From NCBI RefSeq assembly GCF_014646335.1, contig NZ_BMNG01000018.1, positions 161,687-225,686 of the forward strand: 64,000 bases of DNA, in the 5' to 3' direction. The position numbers and the translations under genes are program-made. The notes beneath the pieces were generated by a model. That model was not told where the DNA came from, searched no databases, and saw nothing but the letters and a program-made list of their open reading frames with translations. Of the stretch, positions 33,921 through 41,743 are shown one piece after another (within the stretch, counting starts at the first letter, position 1; each line of letters begins with the position of its first letter). The DNA is from Streptomyces lasiicapitis (GTDB lineage Bacteria > Actinomycetota > Actinomycetes > Streptomycetales > Streptomycetaceae).

Positions 33921-35420
33921 ATGCGTCGATTCCTTGCTTCCTCGATCGGTGTCACCTGCGCCGCGGCACTGGCCCTGCCCCTCGCCCTGACGTCCTCCCC
34001 GACCGCGGCCGTGACGCGGCCCGCCGCGGACTCGCTGCCCGGCTCCACCCAGTCGCTGCCGCTCGGACCACTCGGCGGCGACCGCGCGGGCGGTCCTTCC
34101 GCGCTCCGCGATCAGGGCCTGGCCCGGCGCGACGTACGCCCGTTCTCCCTGGTGGGTGTCGTCTGGGACGACCCGGCCGTCGAACTGCGCGGCAGCGTCC
34201 AGGTGCGCACCCGCGGGACCGGCACCGCCACCTGGTCCTCCTGGCAGGAGGTCGAGACGCACAACCACGAGCACGCGGCCGACCCCGGCACGCCCGAGAG
34301 CGACTCGGGCCGGGTGCGCGGGTCGACGGCGCCGCTGTGGGTCGGGGACTCGGACGGGGTGGAGGTGCGGGTGCGGCCGGAGGCGGGGCCGGCCGAGCGG
34401 GCACGGGCCGGGACGGGGGCGGGTGAGCAGGGGCGGCCCGAGTCGGGATCGGGCGAGCACGCGCAGCCCGAGCACGCGCGGCCCCAGGACCAGACGCTCG
34501 CCCTCCCCGCCGGGCTGCGCCTCGAACTCGTCGACCCCGGTGAGCATCCGGCACCGCCGGCCGACCCCCGGGCCGACACCGCGCAGGGCGCCCCCGCGAA
34601 GGCCGACGGCGCCCTCCAGGTCCCCGGCCGCGACCAGCCCGGCCAGACGGACACCGCGGCGGCCGCCCGCATGACCGCCGAGGCCGCGGCCGCCTCCGCC
34701 GTGAACGCCGACCTCGCGCCGCTGGGCGCCGACGCCGTCCCCGCGCTCAGCAAGGCCGAGACGGAGGCGGACCTGATCGCCGCGCAGGGCGGCGACGCCG
34801 CCAGGGCCAAGCCGTACATCGGCCCGCGCCCGCGGATCGTCACGCGGCGCGGCTGGGGCGCCGACGAGGGCCTGCGCGAGCGGAACTTCGCGTACACCAG
34901 GACCGTCAAGGCGGCCTTCGTGCACCACAGCGCGACCGGCAACAACTACAGCTGCTCGCAGTCGCCCTCCGTCCTGCGCAGTATCTACCGCTACCACGTC
35001 AGGAGCAGCGGCTGGCGGGACTTCGGCTACAACTTCGCCGTCGACAAGTGCGGGAACATCTACGAAGGCCGTGCGGGGGGTGTGGCCAAGGCGGTCCTCG
35101 GCGCGCACACTCTCGGTTTCAACACCAACAGCATGGGCATCGCCGTCCTCGGATCGTTCACCAACGCCAGCCCACCCAAGGCCGCGGTGACGGGCGTCGC
35201 GAAGCTCACCGCGTGGAAGCTCGGCCTGTTCGGCGCGAATCCACGCGGAGCCACATACCTCACGTCGGGCGGTGGGAACCTCTACAAGAAGGGCAGCACC
35301 GTCAGGCTCAAGGTGATCTCCGGCCACCGGGACGGATTCGCCACCGAGTGCCCTGGCCGCCGCCTGTACTCCAAGCTCGGAACGGCTCGGTCCGCTTCGG
35401 CCCGCTACCAGGGCCGCTGA
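33921..35420 (+). CDS. Secreted PGRP / N-acetylmuramoyl-L-alanine amidase (amidase-2) protein
   Basis: A 499-residue exported protein. The signal peptide RRFLASSIGVTCAAALALPL is followed by a beta-rich N-terminal region (about 50-150), a disordered Glu/Pro/Gly segment and a C-terminal PGRP domain opening ITRRGWGADEGLRE. Zinc ligands are visible as His in AFVHHSATG, His in VISGHRDGF and Cys in TECPGRR, so it should be active in cutting the MurNAc-L-Ala bond. The ATG at 33921 places the signal peptide at the N-terminus; ATG 33903 in frame is an alternative. Its position beside LCP genes fits wall remodelling. Confidence 0.9.
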   Translation: MRRFLASSIGVTCAAALALPLALTSSPTAAVTRPAADSLPGSTQSLPLGPLGGDRAGGPSALRDQGLARRDVRPFSLVGVVWDDPAVELRGSVQVRTRGTGTATWSSWQEVETHNHEHAADPGTPESDSGRVRGSTAPLWVGDSDGVEVRVRPEAGPAERARAGTGAGEQGRPESGSGEHAQPEHARPQDQTLALPAGLRLELVDPGEHPAPPADPRADTAQGAPAKADGALQVPGRDQPGQTDTAAAARMTAEAAAASAVNADLAPLGADAVPALSKAETEADLIAAQGGDAARAKPYIGPRPRIVTRRGWGADEGLRERNFAYTRTVKAAFVHHSATGNNYSCSQSPSVLRSIYRYHVRSSGWRDFGYNFAVDKCGNIYEGRAGGVAKAVLGAHTLGFNTNSMGIAVLGSFTNASPPKAAVTGVAKLTAWKLGLFGANPRGATYLTSGGGNLYKKGSTVRLKVISGHRDGFATECPGRRLYSKLGTARSASARYQGR

Positions 35421-35458
35421 GGTCCGGTCGCCCCGCACGGTCCGTACGTACGTCTGCA

Positions 35459-35493
35459 TACACTGGCCGGCCGACACGCAACGTCGGCCGGCC
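35459..35493 (+). promoter_or_regulatory. TACACT box and 11-bp hairpin before the nucleotidyltransferase
   Basis: A -10-like TACACT (35459-35464) abuts a perfect 11-bp stem (35465-35475 with 35483-35493, 7-nt loop), ending 23 bp before the GTG start. It could be the terminator of the amidase gene (45 bp after its stop) or a leader hairpin; the missing -35 favours the terminator reading. Confidence 0.5.
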
Positions 35494-35516
35494 CCAGCAG
35501 GAAGCAGAGACGACAG

Positions 35517-36599
35517 GTGACAGAAGCGATCCTCCTGGTCGGCGGCAAGGGCACCCGGCTGCGGCCGCTCACGGTGCACACGCCCAAGCCGATGGTCCCC
35601 GCGGCGGGCGTCCCCTTCCTCACCCACCAGCTGGCGCGGGCCCGCGCGGCGGGCGTCGACCACATCGTCCTCGCCACCTCCTATCTCGCGGAGGTCTTCG
35701 AGCCGTACTTCGGCGACGGCTCGGCGCTCGGCCTGCACATCGAGTACGTCACGGAGGAGGAGCCGCTCGGCACCGGCGGCGCCATCCGCAACGTCGCCCC
35801 GCGGCTGCGCTCGGCCCCCGGGGACCCCGTCCTGATCTTCAACGGCGACATCCTCACGGGCCTGGACATCCGCGCCCTGGTCGCCGAGCACGAGCGCGTC
35901 GACGCGGACGTGTCCCTGCACCTCACCAAGGTGTCCGACCCGAGGGCGTACGGCCTGGTCCCCACGGACCCGACCGGCCGCGTCACCGCCTTCCTGGAGA
36001 AGCCCCAGACCCCCCAGGAGATCGTCACCGACCAGATCAACGCGGGTGCGTACGTCTTCCGGCGCTCGGTCATCGACACGATCCCCGCCGGTCGGCCGGT
36101 CTCCGTCGAACGCGAGACCTTCCCCGACCTCCTGGCCTCCGGCGCCCATCTCCAGGGCATGGTCGACTCCACGTACTGGCTGGACCTCGGCACCCCCCAG
36201 GCCTTCGTCCGCGGCTCCGCCGACCTGGTCCTAGGCCGGGCCCCGTCGCCCGCGGTCCCGGGCCGCTGCGGCGACCGCCTGATCCTGCCCTCCGCCCAGG
36301 TCGCCGCGGACGCGAAGCTCACCGGGGGCACGGTGGTCGGCGAGGACGCCGTCGTCGGCGAGGGGGCGCGACTCGTCGGCAGCACGGTGCTCTCCGGCGC
36401 GGTCATCGAGCCCGGCGCCGTCATCACCGACTCCCTCATCGGCGCCCGCGCCTCCGTGGGGGCCCGCTCGGTCCTCACCGGCGCGGTGATCGGCGACGGC
36501 GCGTACGTCGGCGCCGACAACGAGCTGCGGGACGGCGTACGCGTGTGGTGCGAAGCCAGACTCCCTGCGGGAGCGGTCCGCTTCTCCTCCGACCAGTAG
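35517..36599 (+). CDS. Mannose-1-phosphate guanylyltransferase-like nucleotidyltransferase
   Basis: A 360-residue two-domain sugar nucleotidyltransferase. The N-terminal signature is AILLVGGKGTRLRPLTVHTPKPMVPAAG, read here in two overlapping pieces, LVGGKGTRLRPLT and PKPMVP; the metal site is FNGDILTG. The C-terminal third has left-handed beta-helix hexapeptides (VVGEDAVVGEGARLVGSTVL). Homologues in actinobacteria make GDP-mannose from mannose-1-phosphate and GTP, which fits manB and manA nearby. Glucose-1-phosphate as substrate cannot be excluded. GTG at 35517 with an AGCAGAGA-like weak ribosome site. Confidence 0.88.
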   Translation: MTEAILLVGGKGTRLRPLTVHTPKPMVPAAGVPFLTHQLARARAAGVDHIVLATSYLAEVFEPYFGDGSALGLHIEYVTEEEPLGTGGAIRNVAPRLRSAPGDPVLIFNGDILTGLDIRALVAEHERVDADVSLHLTKVSDPRAYGLVPTDPTGRVTAFLEKPQTPQEIVTDQINAGAYVFRRSVIDTIPAGRPVSVERETFPDLLASGAHLQGMVDSTYWLDLGTPQAFVRGSADLVLGRAPSPAVPGRCGDRLILPSAQVAADAKLTGGTVVGEDAVVGEGARLVGSTVLSGAVIEPGAVITDSLIGARASVGARSVLTGAVIGDGAYVGADNELRDGVRVWCEARLPAGAVRFSSDQ

Positions 36600-36617
36600 G
36601 GGAGTCCTCCCGCATTT

Positions 36618-36748
36618 CAGCCCGTCGAGGGGGTCCCCCCTGCTCTTTAAGAGCTTGGGGGAGTTTGAGGACGAGCCGCGAAGCGAGCGATTGCGGGGAG
36701 AGGGGCGCAGCCCCATGCATGGCGGGGTCCAGGGGCGGCAGCCCCTGG
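36618..36748 (+). repeat. Interspersed intergenic element, family B, with an inserted module
   Basis: The family B head (CAGCCCGTC, 36618-36626) and tail (TTTGAGGACGAG, from 36664) are split by a 37-nt block with its own GCTCTTTAAGAGC palindrome, where the copies near 47.5 kb have only five bases. Further on a CCAGGGGC/GCCCCTGG hairpin (36729-36736, 36741-36748) matches the hairpin of the 47.5-kb copy in position. Confidence 0.8.
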
Positions 36749-36807
36749 TTTCGGAGAAGGGGCGGGACTGGGGCGCACCGCGAGGCCCCACCCCGTACCC
36801 TCGACGG

Positions 36808-37818
36808 ATGTCGTCCCGTTTCGCACCGCGCCCCACACGCACCACCGTGCGCGGCGGCGAAACGGCGATCCCACGGGGCGTCCCCCGCCAGAACACCGCA
36901 GCGGCAACCCGCACCTGGAAACCCCCCGCCCCCCTGAACCTGAGCCTCACCCTCGGCCCCCTCCGCAGGGGCCCCGCGGACCCCACCTTCCGCACCACCC
37001 CCGACGGCTCCGTCTGGCGAGCGACCCGCACCCCCCAGGGCCCGGCCACCCTCCGCGTGGCCCTGCGCGCGGGCACGGCGGAGGCGGAAGCGGAGGCCTG
37101 GGGCGAGGGCGCGGACTGGCTCCTGGACGGCCTCCCGGACCTCCTCGGCGCGCAGGACGACCCGACGGCGTTCGTACCCCGCCACCGCCTCCTCGCCCAC
37201 ACCGAACGCCGCCGCCAGGGCCTGCGCCTGCTCCGCACGGGCCTGGTCATGGAGACCCTGATCCCGTCGATCCTGGAGCAGAAGGTCACGACGGACGAGG
37301 CGTACCGCGCCTGGCGCCTCCTGGTCCGCAAGTACGGCGAACCGGCTCCAGGACCGACCCCCGCGCAGGCCCGCATGCACGTCATGCCGGACCCGCGCAC
37401 CTGGTCACGCATCCCGTCCTGGGAGTGGCACAAGGCGGGCGTGGACGACAAGCGCGCGTCCACGATCCTGCGCGCGGCCCGGGTGGCCCCCCGCCTGGAG
37501 GAGGCGGCGGCGATGGACCCGGTGGCGGCCCGCACCCGCCTGGAACTGATCCCCGGCATCGGCCCCTGGACCTCCGCGGAAACGGTCCAGCGCAGCAACG
37601 GCGCCCCCGACGAGGTGACGGTCGGCGACCTCCACCTCCCCGGCATCATCGGCTACGCCCTCGCAGGCGACCGCACAGCCGACGACACCCGCATGCTGGA
37701 ACTCCTCACCCCCTACAAGGGCCAACGCCACCGAGCAGCCCGCCTGATCCTCCTGAGCGGCCACACCCCACCCCGCCGCGAACCACGCATGCCGAGGGGC
37801 AACATCGCGGCCCTGTGA
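36808..37818 (+). CDS. DNA-3-methyladenine glycosylase-like protein (HhH-GPD, AlkA type)
   Basis: A 336-residue base-excision repair glycosylase. The helix-hairpin-helix is LELIPGIGPWTSAETVQ, and the catalytic Asp follows in VTVGDLHLP. No Lys replaces it, so it should be a monofunctional glycosylase removing alkylated bases. Upstream parts (LIPSILEQKVTTDEAYRAW) match the AlkA core. The ATG at 36808 has no ribosome site, and TACCCT lies at 36796-36801, six bases upstream, so it is likely leaderless. Neighbours suggest no special role. Confidence 0.88.
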   Translation: MSSRFAPRPTRTTVRGGETAIPRGVPRQNTAAATRTWKPPAPLNLSLTLGPLRRGPADPTFRTTPDGSVWRATRTPQGPATLRVALRAGTAEAEAEAWGEGADWLLDGLPDLLGAQDDPTAFVPRHRLLAHTERRRQGLRLLRTGLVMETLIPSILEQKVTTDEAYRAWRLLVRKYGEPAPGPTPAQARMHVMPDPRTWSRIPSWEWHKAGVDDKRASTILRAARVAPRLEEAAAMDPVAARTRLELIPGIGPWTSAETVQRSNGAPDEVTVGDLHLPGIIGYALAGDRTADDTRMLELLTPYKGQRHRAARLILLSGHTPPRREPRMPRGNIAAL

Positions 37819-37895
37819 CGCCGAAGGCGGCAACGCAGCCTTGACGCGCAGCCGAGCCGCTCAGCCCGCACATCTCAGCCCGTCGACGCAGGGAA

Positions 37896-39446
37896 CTACC
37901 GCACCTCTACGTAGTCCTCCACCACACGACCCACCCGCCCAACCGGCGGCGAAGCCGCATGCCCCACCGCGACAGCCCCCATCGGATCCCACCCCTCCGG
38001 CAGCCCAAGAACGCCCCGCACCACATCCCGGCAGAACATCGTCGACGAAACCCACGCGGACCCCAGCCGCTCCCCGGCCAACGCCACAAGGAAGTTCTGC
38101 ACCCCGGCCCCGGCGGCGACGACGAACATCTCGCGCTCGGCCCCGTCCCGCCGCGCGTCCCCGTACGTATGAGCCCCGTCCATCACCAGGCAAGGCACCA
38201 CGAGACAGGGAGCGTTGCGCAGCACGTCACCGCGCCGCACCCGCCGAGCGATCGACTCCTCGGACTTCCCGTCCCGCCGCAGGTCCGCGACCCACGCGTC
38301 CCGCATGGCGTCGAGCAGCCGCACCCGCGAGTCGGCCGACTCGAGCAGCACGAACCGCCAGGGAGTCGTGTGGTGCGGCGCGGGCGCGGTGACGGCGGCC
38401 GCGACGGCCCGCCGCACGGCGCCGGGGTCGACGGGCTCGTCGGTGAACTCCCGCACGGTCCGCCGCAGCGACAACGCTTCCCGCACCGCCTCGGACGTAC
38501 CGAGCCGGAACATGTCGTTCCGAGCGCTCCGTACGAGATCCCGGGCCCCACGGTCCTCGGCCCCCGCCTCGTGGGCGTCCGCCTCTTGGGTGCCCTCCTC
38601 GTCGGTGTCCAACTTGCCCTGCTTCGCACCGAGTTCGGTGCCGCCGAGTGCCCCCGGAGCGTCCGGCCCCTCAGCGCTCCGCGAGACAACAACATGCCCA
38701 AGCCCCCGCACCACCGCCACCGGCAGCCCCGCGGCCTTCCCCTTCACGAGGTCCCCCGCGGCAGCGAGCTCATCGGCGGTGGCGACCACGGTCGCGCTCA
38801 GCGGATTGCCGTACGCGTCCACGCCGCCGCGCAGATCGTCGAGGACCCGGACGCCCGCCGCGCCGATGGCGACGTCGGTGAGCCCTTCGCGCCAGGGCCG
38901 CCCGAAGGTGTCGGTGACGATCACGCCGACGTCGACGCCGAGCGCGGCCCGCAGGCCCGCGCGGACGGCGCGGGCGGACGCGTCGGGGTCCTCGGGCAGC
39001 AACAGGACCGTTCCGGCGGGGGTGTTGGAGGCGTCGACCCCGGCGGCGGCCATCACGAGCCCCTGCCGGTTCTCGACGATGCGCAGCGTGCCGCGCCGGG
39101 CCACGACCCGTACCGTCTCCGCGTCGATCGCCGCTTCCCGGTCGGCCGCGGCGACGACGCGCCCCTCGGCCTTGCTGACGATCTTCGAGGTGACGAGCAC
39201 GACGTCCCCGTCGGCGAGCCCCGGCTCGGCGGCGGCGATCAGCTTGGCGAGGTCGTCCCCGGGCCGCACCTCGGGCACCCCGCCCATGGCCCAGACCCGG
39301 AACGCCGGCACCCCGCCGGGCCGTTCCACTCCCGAGGGCACCCCCGCCCCGAAGACCGAACCCGAACCCGAGCCCTCGACCTCACCCGAGCCCTCGACCT
39401 CACCCGAACCGGATCCCGATCCGAAACCGCCCTCGGCCCGACTCAC
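37896..39446 (-). CDS. fbiB: Coenzyme F420:L-glutamate ligase with C-terminal nitroreductase-like domain
   Basis: A 516-residue fusion. The N-terminal half is CofE (VTSKIVSKAEGRVV, TDTFGRPWREGLTDVAIG, DAYGNPLSATVVATADELA), which adds glutamates to F420-0. From about residue 330 an FMN-binding nitroreductase fold follows (LSLRRTVREFTDEPVDPGAV, APHHTTPWRFVLLES), as in mycobacterial FbiB, where it reduces dehydro-F420. The first 45 residues are an unusual Gly/Ser/Glu/Val repeat region. The GTG at 39446 overlaps the fbiA stop (GTGA), so the pair is co-translated. The gene converges with the glycosylase gene. Confidence 0.95.
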   Translation of the reverse strand: MSRAEGGFGSGSGSGEVEGSGEVEGSGSGSVFGAGVPSGVERPGGVPAFRVWAMGGVPEVRPGDDLAKLIAAAEPGLADGDVVLVTSKIVSKAEGRVVAAADREAAIDAETVRVVARRGTLRIVENRQGLVMAAAGVDASNTPAGTVLLLPEDPDASARAVRAGLRAALGVDVGVIVTDTFGRPWREGLTDVAIGAAGVRVLDDLRGGVDAYGNPLSATVVATADELAAAGDLVKGKAAGLPVAVVRGLGHVVVSRSAEGPDAPGALGGTELGAKQGKLDTDEEGTQEADAHEAGAEDRGARDLVRSARNDMFRLGTSEAVREALSLRRTVREFTDEPVDPGAVRRAVAAAVTAPAPHHTTPWRFVLLESADSRVRLLDAMRDAWVADLRRDGKSEESIARRVRRGDVLRNAPCLVVPCLVMDGAHTYGDARRDGAEREMFVVAAGAGVQNFLVALAGERLGSAWVSSTMFCRDVVRGVLGLPEGWDPMGAVAVGHAASPPVGRVGRVVEDYVEVR

Positions 39447-40399
39447 GCCCGTACCTCCTCCGCCAGCGTCAGCGCCTCGCGCGCCATGGTCGCGGCGGCG
39501 TCCTCGTCCGTCATCAGGAGCGGGATGGCCCGGCACCGGATGCCGGCCGATTCGACGCGCTCGACGACGCCCGCGTCCACGGTGTCGACGAGCCAGCCGT
39601 CGAGAAGCCCGCTGCCGTAGTGCTCGGCGACGGCGGCGGCGGTCGTCTCGACGCCGACGGCGGCGAGGACCTTGTCGGCCATGCCGCGCACGGGCGCGTC
39701 GCCGACGATGGGGGAGAGGCCGACGACGGGCACCCCGGCCTCGGCGATGGCCTCGCGGATGCCGGGCACGGCGAGGATCGTGCCGACGCTCACGACGGGG
39801 TTGGACGGCGGGAAGAGCACGACGTCCGCGTCGGCGATGGCCTCCAGGACGCCGGGCGCGGGCTTGGCCTGCTCGGCGCCGACGGGCACGATCGCGTGCG
39901 CGTCGACGGAGGCCCGCAGCCGCACCCAGTACTCCTGGAAGTGCACGGCCTTGCGCTCGCCGTCGACCTCGACGGCGACATGCGTCTCGACGCGGTCGTC
40001 CGACATGGGGATGAGCCGCACGCCGGGCTGCCAGCGCTCGCACAGTGCCTCGGTGACGGCGCTGAGCGGATAGCCCGCGGCGAGCATCTGCGTGCGGACG
40101 ATGTGCGTGGCGAAGTCCCGGTCGCCGAGCCCGAACCAGCCGGGCCCGACGCCGTACGCCGCGAGCTCCTCCTTGACCTTGAAGGTCTCGTCGGTCCTGC
40201 CCCAGCCCTGTTCCTCGTTGATGCCACCGCCGAGCGTGTACATCACCGTGTCGAGGTCAGGGCAGACCTTCAGGCCGAACAGGTGGATGTCGTCACCGGT
40301 GTTGCCGATGACCGTGATCGCCGCGTCGGGCGCGGCCTTCTTGAGGCCGCGGAGGAAACGGGCGCCGCCGATGCCGCCGGCCAGAACCACAATGCGCAT
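39443..40399 (-). CDS. fbiA: 2-phospho-L-lactate (or phosphoenolpyruvate) transferase
   Basis: A 318-residue CofD/FbiA enzyme that joins the activated lactate or enolpyruvate phosphate to Fo, making (dehydro)F420-0. The signature VLAGGIGGARFLRGLK starts the protein; VIGNTGDDIHLFGLKVCPD and MYTLGGGINEEQGWGR are further family blocks. It is the first gene of the fbiA-fbiB pair. The ATG at 40399 starts directly in the Rossmann-like motif. The order and its place beside whiB match the mycobacterial fbiA/fbiB-whiB2 arrangement. Confidence 0.96.
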   Translation of the reverse strand: MRIVVLAGGIGGARFLRGLKKAAPDAAITVIGNTGDDIHLFGLKVCPDLDTVMYTLGGGINEEQGWGRTDETFKVKEELAAYGVGPGWFGLGDRDFATHIVRTQMLAAGYPLSAVTEALCERWQPGVRLIPMSDDRVETHVAVEVDGERKAVHFQEYWVRLRASVDAHAIVPVGAEQAKPAPGVLEAIADADVVLFPPSNPVVSVGTILAVPGIREAIAEAGVPVVGLSPIVGDAPVRGMADKVLAAVGVETTAAAVAEHYGSGLLDGWLVDTVDAGVVERVESAGIRCRAIPLLMTDEDAAATMAREALTLAEEVRA

Positions 40400-40432
40400 G
40401 CGCCCAGCATCGCAGGCGGGTACGACATCGTG

Positions 40433-40936
40433 TCAGGCGGTCACGGGATCCTGCGGCGCGCGGGCCTCGCAACGGGCGGTGTGCATCGGCATTTCGGTCA
40501 GGCCGGGGTAGTACACGTGCAGGCTCACGGCCGGTTCGAGCGAGTCGTTGACGACTTCGTGGACGTACCCGGGCGCGAAGACGCGCTGCGCGCCGGAGCC
40601 GAGGGCGCGCGTGCCGCGCTCCGTACGTTCCGTCAGCTCGCCCTCCAGGAGCGTGAGTACGCCGCTGGAGCGCCCGTGGTCGTGCAGCCCGCTGCTCTGC
40701 CCGGGCACCCACGACAGGAGCCACACCTCGTAGCCGGGTCCGGTGCGCAGGCGGTGGTACCAGCGGCTGGCCGCGTCGTACTCGACGAGGTGTTCCCACT
40801 GGGAGCGGTCGGCGGCGATGGCGCGGGCGAGGCCCGCGAACTCGGCCACGGTGACGGGGTGCTCGCGCGCGGGCTGGAGCAGGTGCGGCACTTCGAGGAT
40901 GTCGCCGGCGATCTGGAGGTCGCTGTCGCTGTTCAT
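40433..40936 (-). CDS. Cysteine dioxygenase (cupin)
   Basis: A 167-residue cupin of the bacterial CDO family, which oxidises L-cysteine to cysteine sulfinate with an Fe(II) held by three histidines. The HxH part of the metal site is SGLHDHGRSSG, and the third ligand is in GYVHEVVN. The Arg/Tyr typical of CDO substrate binding could be RWYHRL. The ATG at 40936 is preferred over the TTG at 40954. A tiny frame encoding MRACSSC and a following hairpin lie about 160 bp upstream, a possible cysteine-sensing leader. Confidence 0.9.
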   Translation of the reverse strand: MNSDSDLQIAGDILEVPHLLQPAREHPVTVAEFAGLARAIAADRSQWEHLVEYDAASRWYHRLRTGPGYEVWLLSWVPGQSSGLHDHGRSSGVLTLLEGELTERTERGTRALGSGAQRVFAPGYVHEVVNDSLEPAVSLHVYYPGLTEMPMHTARCEARAPQDPVTA

Positions 40937-41098
40937 GGTGCGGTGGTTCCTCAACGTATGAGTGCTGGGGTGTCGCAGGACAGAGAAGAGAAGGGGTCGT
41001 ACGCGTCCTGTGGATACGAGTCCTACGGAGTCGGAGTCGTACGAAGGAGAGAACGAGCTGTACGGAGGGTGTGGCTCAGCAGCCGGAGGCGGGACGCC

Positions 41099-41122
41099 TC
41101 AACAGCTGGAACAGGCGCGCAT
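41099..41122 (-). CDS. Possible 7-residue cysteine leader peptide (MRACSSC)
   Basis: ATG at 41122 to TGA at 41099 on the minus strand encodes Met-Arg-Ala-Cys-Ser-Ser-Cys. The stop overlaps the left arm of a GAGGC/GCCTC hairpin (41086-41100). It lies in the leader of the cysteine dioxygenase gene, whose substrate is cysteine. Cys-codon leader peptides controlling cysteine genes are described in mycobacteria. No good ribosome site precedes the ATG, so this is only a candidate. Confidence 0.3.
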   Translation of the reverse strand: MRACSSC

Positions 41123-41344
41123 ACAGGCACCCGTACACGTACAGCGACAGCGCGCGGGGGCAGCACCGGAAGACCCGCCAGTGCGGGTCACGGAAAGCGC
41201 CAAGTTCGCGAGCATGCCCACCAGGACAGCGGCTCACACCTCTGGTGTCAACTCTATGTCCGAAATGTGGACCATGTTCACCCCATCCGGTTCCCCTGTC
41301 CGGCGAAAGGTTTGTGCAGTCGTCTCCTGGGACACATGCCGTCC

Positions 41345-41388
41345 CAACCGGCGCTCGCGGGAGTGTCAACCGGCGCGTCAACCGGCGC
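41345..41388. repeat. Three direct copies of CAACCGGCGC
   Basis: Exact decamers at 41345-41354, 41367-41376 and 41379-41388 (spacings 22 and 12). Outer copies are followed by TCG, the middle one by GTC. They lie 355-400 bp upstream of whiB and look like a binding-site cluster. Confidence 0.85.
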
Positions 41389-41399
41389 TCGACCTCCGT

Positions 41400-41426
41400 T
41401 GTGATCCTGTGATCCGAATGTGATCC
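41400..41426. repeat. Three direct copies of TGTGATCC
   Basis: Exact octamers at 41400-41407, 41408-41415 and 41419-41426 (spacings 8 and 11), directly after the CAACCGGCGC cluster. Confidence 0.88.
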
Positions 41427-41484
41427 GGTTCGCTTCGGTGACGTCCGATGCAACGGGAGTGAGTGCCGTGGCGTCCCTGTCAAT

Positions 41485-41519
41485 GGGTGTCATCGAGTGC
41501 CATCGGGTGTCATCGCGTG
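41485..41519. repeat. 10-bp-period direct repeats upstream of whiB
   Basis: GGTGTCATCG at 41486-41495, AGTGCCATCG at 41496-41505, GGTGTCATCG at 41506-41515 and a degenerate fourth. The period of one helical turn would place a bound protein on a single face of the DNA. Confidence 0.85.
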
Positions 41520-41641
41520 CTCATGACGCAGCGGGTGCCGGATGGGCCGCTGGAGAGTGTCACGATTTAGGTAGATTTGAACACTTTCCGCAAAGCCTTG
41601 GTTCCGCAGAGTGAATAAGGGGCCCAATAGCAGATCTCGGC

Positions 41642-41671
41642 TTGACTGGCCCGGATCGGCGCACTTGTAAT
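41642..41671 (+). promoter_or_regulatory. Vegetative-type promoter of whiB
   Basis: TTGACT (41642-41647), an 18-nt spacer and TGTAAT (41666-41671) match an HrdB-type promoter, giving a leader of about 65 nt before the whiB ATG. whiB in S. coelicolor is known to have two promoters, one constitutive; this is the best candidate for that one. Confidence 0.7.
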
Positions 41672-41743
41672 TTCACTCGTGTCGTTCAGCCGAAATCGGT
41701 AACGGCAGCATCACGGGGACGCAAAGACAGACGAGGGGCGCAC

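Larger units (their letters stand above)
40937..41743. other. 807-bp regulatory region between cysteine dioxygenase and whiB
   Basis: No protein gene of convincing composition. Contents from left to right: a GAGTC/TACG-rich stretch (41017-41045), a possible minus-strand leader peptide (41099-41122), three copies of CAACCGGCGC (41345-41388), three of TGTGATCC (41400-41426), a 10-bp-period array (41485-41519), an AT-richer section and a canonical promoter (41642-41671). The size suggests multiple regulators act on whiB. Confidence 0.75.

Noticed and set aside
22795..37818. Secondary-metabolite or capsule biosynthetic cluster
   Set aside because: LCP, glycosyltransferase and nucleotidyltransferase genes fit a conserved envelope region; there is no polymerase, flippase or tailoring set.
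41076..41483. A 135-codon minus-strand frame in the whiB upstream region
   Set aside because: Cys/Arg/His-rich translation, no start signal, and it overlaps the direct-repeat arrays; only the short Cys frame was kept as a candidate.
41345..41519. CRISPR array
   Set aside because: Repeats are 8-10 bp, without uniform spacers, and no cas gene is near.
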